A stretch of DNA of 64,000 nt, from NCBI RefSeq assembly GCF_000758665.1, contig NZ_CP009285.1:7130001-7194000 (forward strand). Reading direction: 5' to 3'. This DNA comes from Paenibacillus borealis. Lineage in GTDB: Bacteria; Bacillota; Bacilli; Paenibacillales; Paenibacillaceae. Below, piece by piece: positions 7,049 to 20,101 of this stretch. The notes under the pieces are model-generated. The model did not search any database. It was not told the origin of the DNA and was given only the letters and a program-made list of their open reading frames with translations. Every line of letters starts with the position of its first letter. Position 1 is the first letter of the stretch. The position numbers and the translations under genes are program-made.

Positions 7049-9280
7049 ATGAGACTGAACAAAATCGGCAATAAAAGAGCACTGTACAGCAGATTATTAG
7101 TCAGTATTACACTTTGCGTCTCCTTAACCTTTCTCGTTTCCACCATCATCTATTACAACTACTATATCGGTGTGGAAAAGACACAAGCCTTCCAATCCGA
7201 CCTCGGCAACCTCACGCAGACCAGCAGGGAAGTCGTCAACATGACCGATGCTGCGCAATCGCTTTCTTTTCAAATCTACCGCAACAGTACGATCTCCAAA
7301 ATTGTGTTCTACGACAAGCCTGATATCTATGATGTCACAGCCGCCATGTCCGAGCTGGGCAATTACTTGAGCTCCATGCCTTACATTGAGTCTATCTATG
7401 TCTATAATCCCAAAAGCGGACAGCTGTACATCGCCTCTTCCCACGGACAGAACGGTGTATTTACTGAGCAAGAGCTGGTGGACACCCCCATTCTGGATAT
7501 CCTCGGCCATTATCAGGACTATAAGGCTTTCACACCGATTCCCAGAGTGTATTCCAATGGTGCGCGGGAGAATGACCAGGTTCGTGCTTATACTTTTTTG
7601 TGTCTGGATGCCATCGGCTGGGACCGGGCTATCAACTCTGCGGTAATCGTCAATATCTCTGCCCCCTGGATCAACAAGGAAATCACCAGTCCTATTAATT
7701 CTGCCAGCGCCACTTACATTCTGGACGATCAGGGGGCTTTCCTGTCCGGCAACAGCCTGCAGCAGCAGGAGCTCTCCCCGGAGGAAGCGGGATGGATTGA
7801 GCAGCGAATCAAGGGCAAGGAGGCGGGGTATTTCATCGAGCCCTTCGGAGGGGTAAATTCGCTAATTTCTTATACTGCACCGGATGACTTAAGCTGGCAA
7901 TATGTGCGCATTACGCCATATGACTACATCACGAAGCAGACCAATAATATCCGTAACGCCACCCTGCTTATTGCAGCGCTTGTACTGGTCGCGGGGATCG
8001 GCCTCTCCTGGATCATGTCCAGAAGACTATATCTGCCGATTGACCGGATTGTCAGCGAGATGAATATTCTCGAAACGGAGAAGCGCGACAGCATGTTCAT
8101 GATCCGGCAAAATACACTGCGTGATCTGATTCTCGGCCTGAAGCCATTGGAATCTATTCAACAGGTAGAGAAGCTGCGCCAGCTCGGGATTCACTTCACC
8201 TTCAATGATGATTTCCGCCTGATCCTGCTGAGGATTGATCACTACAAAGAGTTCAGGGAAGCCCGTTCCTCCTACCTGCTGGCCTCCAAATTTGCCATTA
8301 TGAACATCGCTTCGGAAATTTGCGGCCAGACGTACCGGGTCGAGACGGTGGATATGAACGATGACGGCATTCTTGTGCTGCTGAACATTATCGATCCCGT
8401 GGAATATACGGATACCGGGCTGATCGAGGCGCTGCTCCGGCAGATCCAGCAGGCCTGCTCCGATTATCTGAAGCTAAGCCTGACACTCACCTACAGCCAT
8501 ATTGACCGTAACGCGGGCCAGCTGCACCAGCTCTACATGCAGGTTCGGGAAGCATCGAATCACCGCCTGTTCTACGGACATGGCTGTATCATTAACGCCC
8601 AGAACATATGTGCTCTTGAGTCCAGTACGTATCATTATCCTACTGACAAGGAGAAGAAGCTGGCCGATGCGCTGCTGAGCGGCAAGCTGGAGGACGCTGC
8701 CGGGCAGTTCAGCAGCATTATCCGGGAGACGGAAGCCTTCCCCTTCCAGACGGTGCAGTTAACCGTATCCAGACTCAGCGTGACGGTCAGGGAGATCGTG
8801 AATGCCGTTCACAAGCGTAATCGCTTACAGAATGACGGTTCTGCCGGCCTGCCCTGTTTGGATTCGATCGAGACCCTTGCTGAGCTGGAGGAGGCCTTCT
8901 CCGCTCTTTTCACGTCCATGCGGGAGCAGCTGGCCGAGAAGAAAAACTCTAAGCAGCATGATCTGATCTGCCTCATCAATAGCAAGATCAGTGAGAATTA
9001 TATGAAGCCGAATCTGAGCCTCAATCAGATTGCTGATGAGCTGGATATGTCCCCGATCTACATCAGCCGCCTCTATAAGCAGCAGACCATGAACAGTATC
9101 GTCGATGTCATTCTGGAGGTGCGGATGCGTGAGGTATGCGCTCTGCTGGAGAATACCGACCTCCCTGTAACTACCATTGCCGAGCGCTGCGGCTTCACCA
9201 GCAGCTCTTATCTGCACCGGATGTTCAAGCGCAGCTTCGGTACGACCCCTACCGATTACCGGCGTTCGAAGAATGCTTAG
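7049..9280 (+). CDS. Membrane-anchored AraC-family regulator with extracellular sensor
   Basis: This 743-residue protein has a first membrane helix at about residues 14-38, a ~260-residue extracytoplasmic sensor region of the Cache/YesN-associated kind, and a second helix near 300-320 (LLIAALVLVAGIGLSWIM). The cytoplasmic part ends in two AraC helix-turn-helix motifs at about 645-740 (SLNQIADELDMSPIYISRLYK and TTIAERCGFTSSSYLHRMFK). Such one-component regulators sense sugars or oligosaccharides outside the cell and switch on adjacent transport genes. The convergent ABC operon at 10.2-13.9 kb is the obvious target. Start with CAGGGGG just upstream. Confidence 0.88.
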   Translation: MRLNKIGNKRALYSRLLVSITLCVSLTFLVSTIIYYNYYIGVEKTQAFQSDLGNLTQTSREVVNMTDAAQSLSFQIYRNSTISKIVFYDKPDIYDVTAAMSELGNYLSSMPYIESIYVYNPKSGQLYIASSHGQNGVFTEQELVDTPILDILGHYQDYKAFTPIPRVYSNGARENDQVRAYTFLCLDAIGWDRAINSAVIVNISAPWINKEITSPINSASATYILDDQGAFLSGNSLQQQELSPEEAGWIEQRIKGKEAGYFIEPFGGVNSLISYTAPDDLSWQYVRITPYDYITKQTNNIRNATLLIAALVLVAGIGLSWIMSRRLYLPIDRIVSEMNILETEKRDSMFMIRQNTLRDLILGLKPLESIQQVEKLRQLGIHFTFNDDFRLILLRIDHYKEFREARSSYLLASKFAIMNIASEICGQTYRVETVDMNDDGILVLLNIIDPVEYTDTGLIEALLRQIQQACSDYLKLSLTLTYSHIDRNAGQLHQLYMQVREASNHRLFYGHGCIINAQNICALESSTYHYPTDKEKKLADALLSGKLEDAAGQFSSIIRETEAFPFQTVQLTVSRLSVTVREIVNAVHKRNRLQNDGSAGLPCLDSIETLAELEEAFSALFTSMREQLAEKKNSKQHDLICLINSKISENYMKPNLSLNQIADELDMSPIYISRLYKQQTMNSIVDVILEVRMREVCALLENTDLPVTTIAERCGFTSSSYLHRMFKRSFGTTPTDYRRSKNA

Positions 9281-9349
9281 ATAGTTGACTCATTAATTTT
9301 CCGGGAGTTCCGGCAATGCTGGCAGTTGCGGCAGTTCTACTATAGTAAG

Positions 9350-9462
9350 TTCCAATTCCAGCTCCAGCTCCAGCTCCCGTTCCAGTCCAAACCTAGTTCT
9401 ATTTCTCGTCCCAATCCAGTTCCAACTTCAGTTCCAGTTCAACTCCAGTTCCTGTTCCAGCC
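9350..9462. repeat. CCAGTTCC/CCAGCTCC degenerate repeat
   Basis: About 110 bp consists almost entirely of variants of the hexamer CCAGYT/TTCCAG in one orientation (CAGCTCCAGCTCCAGCTCCC, GTTCCAGTTCAACTCCAGTT). It abuts the palindromic element starting at 9499. Confidence 0.75.
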
Positions 9463-9498
9463 GGCCGCCAAGTTCCCATTGGAATTGGCTGTGACAAG

Positions 9499-9681
9499 CC
9501 CAAAATGTTGTACATATTACAACTCGTAGCCATAGATACAAAGGTATTCTTAAGGATTGTTGTATGAAATACAACAATCCTCCCGGTTATCCGCTAAAAT
9601 AAGGCGAAATGCTGCATTTCATACAACAATTCTCGTTTATGGCCGAGATCATGAGGAGAATGTTGTATTTTGTGCAGGATT
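9499..9681. repeat. Interspersed palindrome-rich element, copy 1
   Basis: About 180 bp contains four TTGTA/TACAA-type stem-loops. The second is a perfect 12-bp palindrome with a 5-nt loop at 9553-9581 (AGGATTGTTGTA...TACAACAATCCT). The element starts CAAAATGTTGTA and ends ATGTTGTATTTTGTGCAGGATT. A second copy with the same order and spacing of motifs is at 51819-51999. Confidence 0.85.
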
Positions 9682-10074
9682 CGTCCCCGTTACACGTAGA
9701 AGCTCCTCTGCTTTGGCGAATGTTCTCCAGGCTTTGGCGGAACGCCAAGCCCGCCTCCAGCCACACGGAGAAGTCCCTCCGCATTGGCCAGTCTCCATCT
9801 TTGGCCAGTCTCCATATACACGGAGACTGGCTTTCTGCTCTCCTCCCCTGCCACGGAAGACGATGTCTGACGTGGCTTTTGCTCTTGAGTGCTGTGTGCA
9901 AGTCTGGCTACCGCTTAAACAGCGGAGAACACGGAATGAATGTGGAGAAGCGGTAGCGGTCGCCTTTGTATACGGATTTTCACCGCTAAGGTAAAAATAA
10001 ATAAAATCCGGATACAACAGCGATCGGAACATCATTCCGTTTTCGGAGCGTCCACCAATGCGCCTGCGTTGCGC

Positions 10075-10165
10075 CCCGCACCTGCACCTCGCACCTGCCC
10101 CCGCACCTGCACCCCGCACCTGCGTCCGTACCTGCACCCTGCACCTGCCTGCACCTCGCACCCAC
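10075..10165. repeat. GCACCTGC/GCACCCC low-complexity block
   Basis: About 90 bp built of CGCACCTGC and TGCACC words (GCACCTGCACCTCGCACCTG and variants). No protein or RNA is suggested. Confidence 0.75.
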
Positions 10166-10177
10166 CATCTGCCCATA

Positions 10178-10210
10178 GAAAAGCCCCAAAAGCCATGCGG
10201 CTTCCGGGGC
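10178..10210 (-). terminator. Terminator of the sugar ABC operon
   Basis: Hairpin with arms GCCCC/GGGGC and AGCC/GGCT, followed on the minus strand by TTTTCT; it lies 7 bp after the solute-binding protein stop. Confidence 0.75.
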
Positions 10211-10216
10211 ACTCCT

Positions 10217-11818
10217 CTACTTAATACCTTTCTCCGCAGTATAAGCATTCCACTGCTTTGTCCATTCCGCCTGGATCTTCTCAAGCCCGGCCTGCTTGGC
10301 CTTCTGCATGAAGGTTTCCAGACCTTTGTCGATATCCTCCACCAGTCCCGCTTCCAGCGGGAACAGATACTGCTTCTCGACCTGCTCCAGCGCCGCTTTT
10401 TCCGCCTGATAGGAAGAATAGTCCTCTGCAAACCCGAGGAACAGATCCGGCTTCTGAATCTTGTCGAGTTCATCGAAGATCGCCTTCACTCCGTCAAAAC
10501 CTTTGTCGAACAGCATATACTCCGGATTTCTCCAGGCCCAGCCGTTCATGCCCTCCCGTGTGAAGCCGTTGGTCTGGCTGGTTCCCAGCAGCTTGTAATA
10601 GCCGTCTTCCACGGTATAGTTCTTGCCTTCAATCCCATATTCGGTCAGCTGGTTATAGCGTTTGTCCAGGACCAGCTTTTCATAGAAAGCGAGCGCCCGC
10701 TCCGGATTCTTGCTGCTCTTCGGAATCGCAAAACCATTATGAACCGGATGCACCGGAGTAGCATACCCCGTTGTCTTGCCGAACGGATAATACCCCAGCT
10801 CCCATTCGGGATGTGTGGTGCTGATCTTCATGACCATATCGTTGAACCGTGTCGGATTATCCCCGAACATGCTCGCCGCTTTGCCGGAAGTAACCGGGTC
10901 CTGCATCGTATCCTTGATATTCAGCACGTTCTTGGGAATGAAGCCTTTTTCCTGCCAGCGTTTCATGACCTTCAGCTCTTCTTTTTGCTCATCGGAGCCC
11001 CAGTAGGAGTACACCTCAGTAGGCGATTCGTATTTCACACCCATGCCATACGGCAGCGCGCCAACCATCTTGTTCAGCTCAGTATAAATATAATGAAGAT
11101 TATTGCCGATATCGCTGTTCAGGGAAGCCGGCATCATATCCGGTTCATTCTGTCTGATTCCATCCATATAGGCCTCATAGCTGGCCAGATCCGTAGGCTG
11201 GGGAAGATTGTATTTCTTGCGCAGGTCCTCACGCCAGACGAAACCGTTGGTCACGTATTCTTTGTACGTCGCAGGCACTGTATAGATTTTGCCGTCTACC
11301 TTAACATCCTCCCACATCGACTCAGGAACGAATTTCTGCAGCTCAGGTGCAGCCTTAGGCAGCAGATCATCAAGAGCCAGGAACGCGCCGCGTTTCGCAT
11401 AGGAAGCATATTGCGTCCAGTCTGCCGTGAAGATCAGGTCAATCGCCTGGCCCGAGGAGAGCAGCAGCTTGTATTTCTGATCCCAGTCCGTCCAGCTCGT
11501 ATAGTTGAATTTAACCGTTGTATTAAGCTCCTCCGCTGCCATTTTATTGACTTCCGCTTCAATCGCCGGCAGATCCTTTGGCGCATCGCCGAGCATGTAG
11601 AATTGCAGCTCCACTTTCTTGGAGGTGTCAATCCCGGGTTCTGCTGTAGCAGTGGCAGTGCCCTCTGTTGCTGCTGCCGTATTGTTTGTGCCGCTGTCCG
11701 TGTTGCCCGCTGCCTCTTTATTGTTGCCGTTGCTGCCGCCGCATCCCGCAGTGAGCAGCGAGACTGCCAGCAGGGCAGTCAGGACTGCGAGCGGCTTTTT
11801 CCGTGCATTCTTGCTCAT
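10217..11818 (-). CDS. Extracellular solute-binding lipoprotein of sugar ABC transporter
   Basis: This 533-residue protein has a signal peptide with lipobox LLTAGC (C26), an Asn/Thr/Ala-rich spacer and a large periplasmic-binding-type domain (family 1, LipO-like). It would be tethered to the outer face of the membrane and hand an oligosaccharide to the permeases encoded just upstream. ATG 11818 is chosen over an upstream start because GGGAGGG lies just before it and the signal peptide then has normal length. The operon lacks an ATPase gene; as in related systems a shared MsmK-type ATPase probably energises it. Confidence 0.92.
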   Translation of the reverse strand: MSKNARKKPLAVLTALLAVSLLTAGCGGSNGNNKEAAGNTDSGTNNTAAATEGTATATAEPGIDTSKKVELQFYMLGDAPKDLPAIEAEVNKMAAEELNTTVKFNYTSWTDWDQKYKLLLSSGQAIDLIFTADWTQYASYAKRGAFLALDDLLPKAAPELQKFVPESMWEDVKVDGKIYTVPATYKEYVTNGFVWREDLRKKYNLPQPTDLASYEAYMDGIRQNEPDMMPASLNSDIGNNLHYIYTELNKMVGALPYGMGVKYESPTEVYSYWGSDEQKEELKVMKRWQEKGFIPKNVLNIKDTMQDPVTSGKAASMFGDNPTRFNDMVMKISTTHPEWELGYYPFGKTTGYATPVHPVHNGFAIPKSSKNPERALAFYEKLVLDKRYNQLTEYGIEGKNYTVEDGYYKLLGTSQTNGFTREGMNGWAWRNPEYMLFDKGFDGVKAIFDELDKIQKPDLFLGFAEDYSSYQAEKAALEQVEKQYLFPLEAGLVEDIDKGLETFMQKAKQAGLEKIQAEWTKQWNAYTAEKGIK

Positions 11819-11933
11819 TATGAACCCTCCCAAAAATGTTGTTTGGTGATACTTCTTCCTGGTTCAGCTCCTCACAATACCTATGTTAGCCGAATAGCAG
11901 CTGCCTGTGACAGCGCAGTTCTGCCATACGGTT

Positions 11934-12827
11934 CTAACCTTTTACCGCTCCGATCGTCAGGCCTTTAACGAAATAGCGCTGAATGAACGGGTACAGAAAC
12001 AGAATGGGGCCGGTGACAACGATGGCCATGGCCATTTTGGTAGACTCGGTAGGCAGGTCGGCCCCCAGACTCACGCCCGTTCCCGCCCCCATGTTAGCAA
12101 TGAACGAAGCCGAGTTGATCACATTGTACAGGTGGAACTGCAGCTGATACTTGTGCGTGTCATTAATGAACAGCGAAGATGAGAACCAGTCGTTCCAGTA
12201 CGTCAGCGCGAGAAACAATCCAACCGTGGCAATGCCGGGCATCGACAGCTGCAGCACAATCCGCCAGTATATTTTGAAATCACCCGCTCCGTCAATCTTG
12301 GCAGATTCGAACAGCTCCTCAGGAACAGCGGAACGGATGAAATTCTTCATCAGAATAATCAGGAACGGTGTCATCAGGCCCGGCAGAATTAAGGCTCCAT
12401 AAGAGTCGGTCAGATGCAGATATTTGGTCATCATAATGTACCAGGGCACCAGCCCCCCGCCGAACAGCGTGGTGAAATAGATATAGAACGAGAACGTATT
12501 GCGGTATTTGAAATCTTTGCGGGCCAGAACATAACCAGCCATAGTCATGAAAAACAACCCCAGCGTCGTCCCCGTAAGTGTAGTAAACAGAGTAACGCCA
12601 TATGCGCGCAGTACCTCATCCGGAAAAGTAAACACCGTCTTATACCCTTCCAGCGAGAACTCCGCAGGGATCAGATGGTAGCCGTCCCTGATAATCGAAT
12701 CATTGGAGGTCAGCGATGCCGATATAATCAGCAGAAACGGGATCAGACACGCCAGCGAGCCGAGTATAATGACCGTGTATGCCAGCCCCTGCAGCAGCCT
12801 GGTATAGTGATCGTCTTTAATATGCAT
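11934..12827 (-). CDS. Sugar ABC transporter permease, LplC/YtcP type
   Basis: This 297-residue, six-helix MalG-family permease has the EAA loop ESAKIDGAGDFKIYWRIVLP-like segment (ESAKIDGAGDFKIYWRIVLQ) that contacts the ATPase. The N-terminus (IPFLLIISASLTSNDSI) and C-terminus (PFIQRYFVKGLTIGAVKG) are typical of the Paenibacillus oligosaccharide permeases. Start ATG 12827 has AGGAGGAGA upstream. It sits 15 bp after the LplB-type permease gene and before the binding protein gene. Confidence 0.93.
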   Translation of the reverse strand: MHIKDDHYTRLLQGLAYTVIILGSLACLIPFLLIISASLTSNDSIIRDGYHLIPAEFSLEGYKTVFTFPDEVLRAYGVTLFTTLTGTTLGLFFMTMAGYVLARKDFKYRNTFSFYIYFTTLFGGGLVPWYIMMTKYLHLTDSYGALILPGLMTPFLIILMKNFIRSAVPEELFESAKIDGAGDFKIYWRIVLQLSMPGIATVGLFLALTYWNDWFSSSLFINDTHKYQLQFHLYNVINSASFIANMGAGTGVSLGADLPTESTKMAMAIVVTGPILFLYPFIQRYFVKGLTIGAVKG

Positions 12828-12842
12828 GCTCTTTCTCTCCTC

Positions 12843-13874
12843 CTAAAACAATGCGTAATCATCATTGATTTTGCGGATCATGTAATTCACCGTCATGATC
12901 AGGATGAAGCCGAACAGCGATTGATACAGGCCTGCCGCTGTCGCCATGCCGATATCAAAGGTCACCTTGAGGGAGCGGAAGACGTACGTATCCAGAATAT
13001 CAGTCGTGTTGTACAGCACCCCGTTATTGCCGATCAGCTGGTAAAAGAGGTCAAATTGCCCCTTCATAATGCTTCCGAGTGAAAATAGCAGCAGCACAAC
13101 GAAGGTAGACTTCAGCATCGGCACCGTGATATACCAGATCCGTTGAAAAATATGCGCTCCGTCAATTTTGGCCGCTTCATAGTACTCATCGCTGATCCCT
13201 GTGATGGCTGCCAGGTAGATGACCATGCTGTAGCCGAGATTCTTCCACAGATAGAACAGGATAATCAGGAAGATCCAGACTAGCGGCTTATTGTAGACAT
13301 CCACAGGTCCCGCTCCGAACCGGGCCAGCAAGGTGTTCAAGAAACCGCTATCATAATTGAACACGTTGTAGACGATGACGCTCAGAATAACGAAAGAAAC
13401 AAAATACGGCAGGAACATAATCGACTGGGTCAGTTTCTTGAACCATTTGTGGCGCAGCTCGCTAAGCAGAATCGCACAGACAATTGCCAGTACGTTGCCG
13501 AGCAGGATGAAAGCCAGATTGTAGCCGATGGTATTGAGCGTCAGCTTGATCAGCGTGCCTGATTTCCAGAGAAACTCGAAGTTCTTCAGACCGACGAATG
13601 GAGCATCGAACAAGCCGGAATTGAAATCAAATTGGGTAAACGCATAATACACGCCGACCATCGGGAAATACGAATTCACCAGGAAGAACAGCAAGGCCGG
13701 CAGCAGCATGAGGAAAAGAATCCGGTTATGAATCAGCTCATGCAGAAATCCCTTCTTCCTTCTCTTACGGGTGCCGGACTCTATCTGCGGGGACAGCCCG
13801 CCTGTTCCTTTCAATGGAAGCTGGATGGCGAGTGGCATACCCGACTTGCGCTTGCGGTGTCTCAAAGCCTTCAC
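12843..13874 (-). CDS. Sugar ABC transporter permease, LplB/YteP type
   Basis: MalF-family permease with the EAA loop EAAKIDGAHIFQRIWYITVP and characteristic MLLPALLFFLVNSYFPMVGV first helix. It pairs with the downstream LplC-type permease to form the channel. The start is uncertain: the frame is open to a TTG at 13955, a GTG at 13874 has AGGT/AGGAG sequence just upstream, and an ATG at 13838 has no clear site. I use 13874. About 60 basic residues before the first helix are longer than usual for the family. Confidence 0.85.
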   Translation of the reverse strand: MKALRHRKRKSGMPLAIQLPLKGTGGLSPQIESGTRKRRKKGFLHELIHNRILFLMLLPALLFFLVNSYFPMVGVYYAFTQFDFNSGLFDAPFVGLKNFEFLWKSGTLIKLTLNTIGYNLAFILLGNVLAIVCAILLSELRHKWFKKLTQSIMFLPYFVSFVILSVIVYNVFNYDSGFLNTLLARFGAGPVDVYNKPLVWIFLIILFYLWKNLGYSMVIYLAAITGISDEYYEAAKIDGAHIFQRIWYITVPMLKSTFVVLLLFSLGSIMKGQFDLFYQLIGNNGVLYNTTDILDTYVFRSLKVTFDIGMATAAGLYQSLFGFILIMTVNYMIRKINDDYALF

Positions 13875-14089
13875 TCTCCTATACCTATATATAAGTTGCG
13901 GCGGCACACTGGCTCCGAAGCCTCTGCCCCTCAAGGCCCGTATGGCTTCGTCCAATGAATGACCTGAGTATAGAAGACGCCTCCTGCAGCTGAACAGTGA
14001 AGCTTACAGCTATTCCTGTATTTTATTGCCAATCCTATGGTGTACATTTCATACTTTTGTGCAGTAACCGCAGCTTGAACGCAAATAAG

Positions 14090-14125
14090 CCCCGGATCAC
14101 TCTCCTTCGGGAGAGAATCCGGGGG
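14090..14125 (-). terminator. Terminator of the MATE gene
   Basis: Long hairpin CCCCGGAT/ATCCGGGG with inner CTCC/GGAG and a TTCG tetraloop. On the minus strand it is followed by CTTATTT. It lies just past the stop of the MATE gene. Confidence 0.8.
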
Positions 14126-14167
14126 TGTTATTCCGCGTGCCCCACGCTTATTTCCTCATATATACTC

Positions 14168-15613
14168 TTATAGCTCCATCGAACAAGCCTTGCCCGGCTT
14201 CTCCCTCACTCCCTGCTGCCGCCCGGCAGACTGCCCTTCGGCCAGCTTCAGCACCTTCCGCTTCCGCCAGCGCAGCAGTACCAGCCCCCCTCTTGCCGCT
14301 TCATCAGCAATCATAGAGCAGTAAATACCTACCAGCCCCCAGCCGCTGCTGATGCCGAACAGATAGGAGCCGCCTACGCCAATCAGCGACATAGAAATCA
14401 TCGAGATCACCATGGTATAGCGGGTGTCTCCAATCGCATTAAGCGAATTGCCTATAGCCATATTCAGCATTTTGGCAGGCTGCAGCAGCAGATTCAACGC
14501 CAGCAGCGATACTCCGAGCGCCACAATCTCCGGATCTGCAGTGAAGAATCCGAGCAGCGTCCGGCCAAACAGATAGAGCAGCAGCACATTGGCGCTGACG
14601 ATGGCCAGCCCGATGAATAGCGTCCGGTAAGCCCCGCGATAAGCTTCCTGCGTCTGTCTTGCGCCGAAGAGATGGGCAATCTGGATCTGCCCGGCCATCG
14701 CTATGGCATAGCCCAGGGTGAAGCAGAAGGACTCCAGCGTGTTCAGATAGGTACGTGCAGCCAGCTCTTTGGCACCCAGCATGGCAAGGAAAGAATAGAT
14801 TACCAGCTGTGACAGCACCCAGGCAGAGGAGTTCAATCCCAGCGGCCAGCTGATCCTGACAATCTCCGCGAATAGTTTGCGGTGAAAGGTCCGGAAATCA
14901 GGCAGTCTGATCCTGCGTTCAAAGGCACTGCTGAACATATACAGCAGTGCAGCCACTCCGATCAGCCTGCTGATCATCGTGGAGACGGCAATACCGCTGA
15001 GGCCCATCTCCGGCAGGCCGAACATGCCGAAGATCAGAATATAATTGAGCAGGATATGAATAACATTCACGGCCACTCCTGTATACATCGGCCCCTGCGT
15101 ATTGCCTGTATTGCGGATAGCGGAGCCTAGGGAGGCAGTCATTCCGACCAGGAACAGTCCGCCGCCCACATAAGTGAGATAGACATGCGACAGCGGAATC
15201 AGTTCTCCTGTAATGTGAAGCATCCGCGCAATGGGATCAGAATAGAAGAACAGGAGGATACTGACGGCAAATCCCAGGATTGTGCTGACGCTTACCCCCA
15301 TGATGGCAATGGCACGTGCCTCTTCATTCCGGCCGGAGCCGAGCCGCTGGGCAATCAGTATCCCGGCTCCTCCAGCGAACGTGGTAAACAGCGTAATCAA
15401 AGCGCCAAATAATTGATTCGAAATGCCTACAACCGCAACAGCATCATCAGAGATCCGGCTGACCATGATGGTATCTACTGTCCCGAGCAGCGTTTGCAGA
15501 AATATTTCAATAAAAATAGGCCAGGCCAGCATCCACAGTCCGCTCTTCCCACCCATGGGTTTCACTGAATAAACCCTCCTCTGCCGATATGCGGCTGCTA
15601 TAATTCTGTGCAT
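14168..15613 (-). CDS. MATE-family efflux transporter
   Basis: This 481-residue protein has about 12 hydrophobic helices in two MatE halves: MLAWPIFIEIFLQTLLGTVDTI opens the first, and ISWPLGLNSSAWVLSQLVIY the second. The family exports cationic drugs or metabolites in exchange for Na+ or H+. ATG 15613 has AAGG five bases upstream; the preceding TTG is unlikely. It is transcribed divergently from the AraC regulator at 15728, with a 114-bp shared intergenic region. Its substrate cannot be inferred. Confidence 0.92.
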   Translation of the reverse strand: MHRIIAAAYRQRRVYSVKPMGGKSGLWMLAWPIFIEIFLQTLLGTVDTIMVSRISDDAVAVVGISNQLFGALITLFTTFAGGAGILIAQRLGSGRNEEARAIAIMGVSVSTILGFAVSILLFFYSDPIARMLHITGELIPLSHVYLTYVGGGLFLVGMTASLGSAIRNTGNTQGPMYTGVAVNVIHILLNYILIFGMFGLPEMGLSGIAVSTMISRLIGVAALLYMFSSAFERRIRLPDFRTFHRKLFAEIVRISWPLGLNSSAWVLSQLVIYSFLAMLGAKELAARTYLNTLESFCFTLGYAIAMAGQIQIAHLFGARQTQEAYRGAYRTLFIGLAIVSANVLLLYLFGRTLLGFFTADPEIVALGVSLLALNLLLQPAKMLNMAIGNSLNAIGDTRYTMVISMISMSLIGVGGSYLFGISSGWGLVGIYCSMIADEAARGGLVLLRWRKRKVLKLAEGQSAGRQQGVREKPGKACSMEL

Positions 15614-15727
15614 CAAGCCTTGCGTTTCCAGCTTGCTAGAAATAAATTATAGGTGATATACTCTGGGAAATGTACCAATTCTCAAACCTAAACTTTCAAT
15701 ATCCAAACCATCCTTCAGGAGGTTACA

Positions 15728-16609
15728 ATGAATCCGCTCCTATTCCGCGTCCCCCCGCTGCCGCATTATATTACAAGCGGCTTCAATCAATACTCTCCCG
15801 GCTATCAGCATCCGAACCGCCAGCATATCAAAGTATTCGATCTGCTCGTCGTTCTCAGGGGCTGCCTGTACATCGGTGAAGAGGATCGGCGGTTCACGGT
15901 GAAGGCAGGAGACGCCTTGATCCTGCGTCCGGACTGCCACCACTTCGGAACAGAGGGCTGCCGGGAGGAGACTGCTTACTATTGGCTTCATTTTCAAACC
16001 TTCCATGACTGGCCTGCACTGCCCGGCTCCGGACTTGACTCCGGCAGCCCCAATGAGCCCGTAGGGGGCCTGCCCGCTTCGTTTTTCAATATCAGCTCGT
16101 TTAATCTTGCACTCTCGCAATTCGTCACCCTGCTGCAGCCGGCCAAGATCGAAGAGCTGTTAGCCCAGCTGGGACAGCTGCAAGCCACTGCCCACCTGGA
16201 ATCGGTCCGCTTCCGGCAGCAGATTCTCTTCCAGGAAATCCTGCAGCTGCTGGCCGCTTCTGTGACTCCGGAGAACCGCAGCTCCCAGTCCACCGTATGT
16301 GCCGAGCAGGCCGCTTCCTTCCTCCGTGCCCATTACCGCGAAGAGATCACTATGGCGATGCTGGGAGACAGCCTTAACTTTCATCCCGTCTATATCGCCC
16401 GCTGTATGAATAAAGAGTACGGCTGCTCGCCTATGGAGTATCTCCTCCGCTACCGGATCGATCAGAGCAAGCTGCTGCTGATGCAGACCAGCTTCCCCAT
16501 CGCCCGGATTGCCGAGGAGGTCGGCTTCAACCAGGCGCCTTATTTCAGCTCCAGCTTCATGAAGCTGGAGGGGCTGTCACCGCGCCAGTACCGCCAGCGG
16601 TTCTCATGA
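15728..16609 (+). CDS. AraC-family transcriptional regulator with cupin sensor
   Basis: This 293-residue protein has an N-terminal AraC-type cupin (residues 20-110, with the GDALILRPDCHHFG strand) and a C-terminal pair of helix-turn-helix motifs at 195-290 (TMAMLGDSLNFHPVYIARCM, then IARIAEEVGFNQAPYFSSSF). The cupin binds a small ligand, typically a sugar. ATG 15728 follows CAGGAGGTTACA. It is convergent with the beta-galactosidase gene and divergent from MATE; control of the galactosidase is likely but unproven. Confidence 0.92.
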   Translation: MNPLLFRVPPLPHYITSGFNQYSPGYQHPNRQHIKVFDLLVVLRGCLYIGEEDRRFTVKAGDALILRPDCHHFGTEGCREETAYYWLHFQTFHDWPALPGSGLDSGSPNEPVGGLPASFFNISSFNLALSQFVTLLQPAKIEELLAQLGQLQATAHLESVRFRQQILFQEILQLLAASVTPENRSSQSTVCAEQAASFLRAHYREEITMAMLGDSLNFHPVYIARCMNKEYGCSPMEYLLRYRIDQSKLLLMQTSFPIARIAEEVGFNQAPYFSSSFMKLEGLSPRQYRQRFS

Positions 16610-16647
16610 AACAGGCCATCAGCGTGTTCCCCCGCTGATGGCCTGTT
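16610..16647. terminator. Bidirectional terminator between araC-type and GH2 genes
   Basis: A 15-bp perfect inverted repeat (AACAGGCCATCAGCG and its complement) with an 8-nt loop lies in the 47-bp gap between two convergent genes. Confidence 0.85.
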
Positions 16648-16656
16648 GTCATTTCA

Positions 16657-20011
<3,355 letters not shown>

Positions 20012-20057
20012 AAAAAGCCCCAGCTGACCGGCAACCGCCGTGCAGCATGGAGCTTTT
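20012..20057 (-). terminator. Terminator of the allantoinase-like operon
   Basis: Imperfect hairpin with arms AAAAGC/GCTTTT, CCA/TGG and GCTG/CAGC, followed on the minus strand by a CTTTTTATG tract, 45 bp after the cysteine hydrolase stop. Confidence 0.65.
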
Positions 20058-20101
20058 AAAGTAAGGGGTTTAGCCTTTTATCGCACTAACCTTTCGTCAC
20101 A

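Larger units (their letters stand above)
9281..10177. other. Non-coding region rich in palindromes and low-complexity DNA
   Basis: No open frame here shows codon-like composition. The region contains CCAGTTCC/CCAGCTCC words at about 9350-9460, the palindromic interspersed element at 9499-9681, a further perfect hairpin GCCAGTCTCC/GGAGACTGGC at 9804-9831, and a GCACCTGC-type low-complexity block at about 10075-10165. Confidence 0.7.

Noticed and set aside
9326..9994. Frames over the low-complexity DNA and palindromic element near 9.3-10 kb
   Set aside because: Their sequences are translations of repeats and hairpins; no family similarity and poor starts.
10058..11968. A 636-codon plus-strand frame
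   Set aside because: It is antisense to the clear solute-binding lipoprotein gene and shows no recognisable domain.
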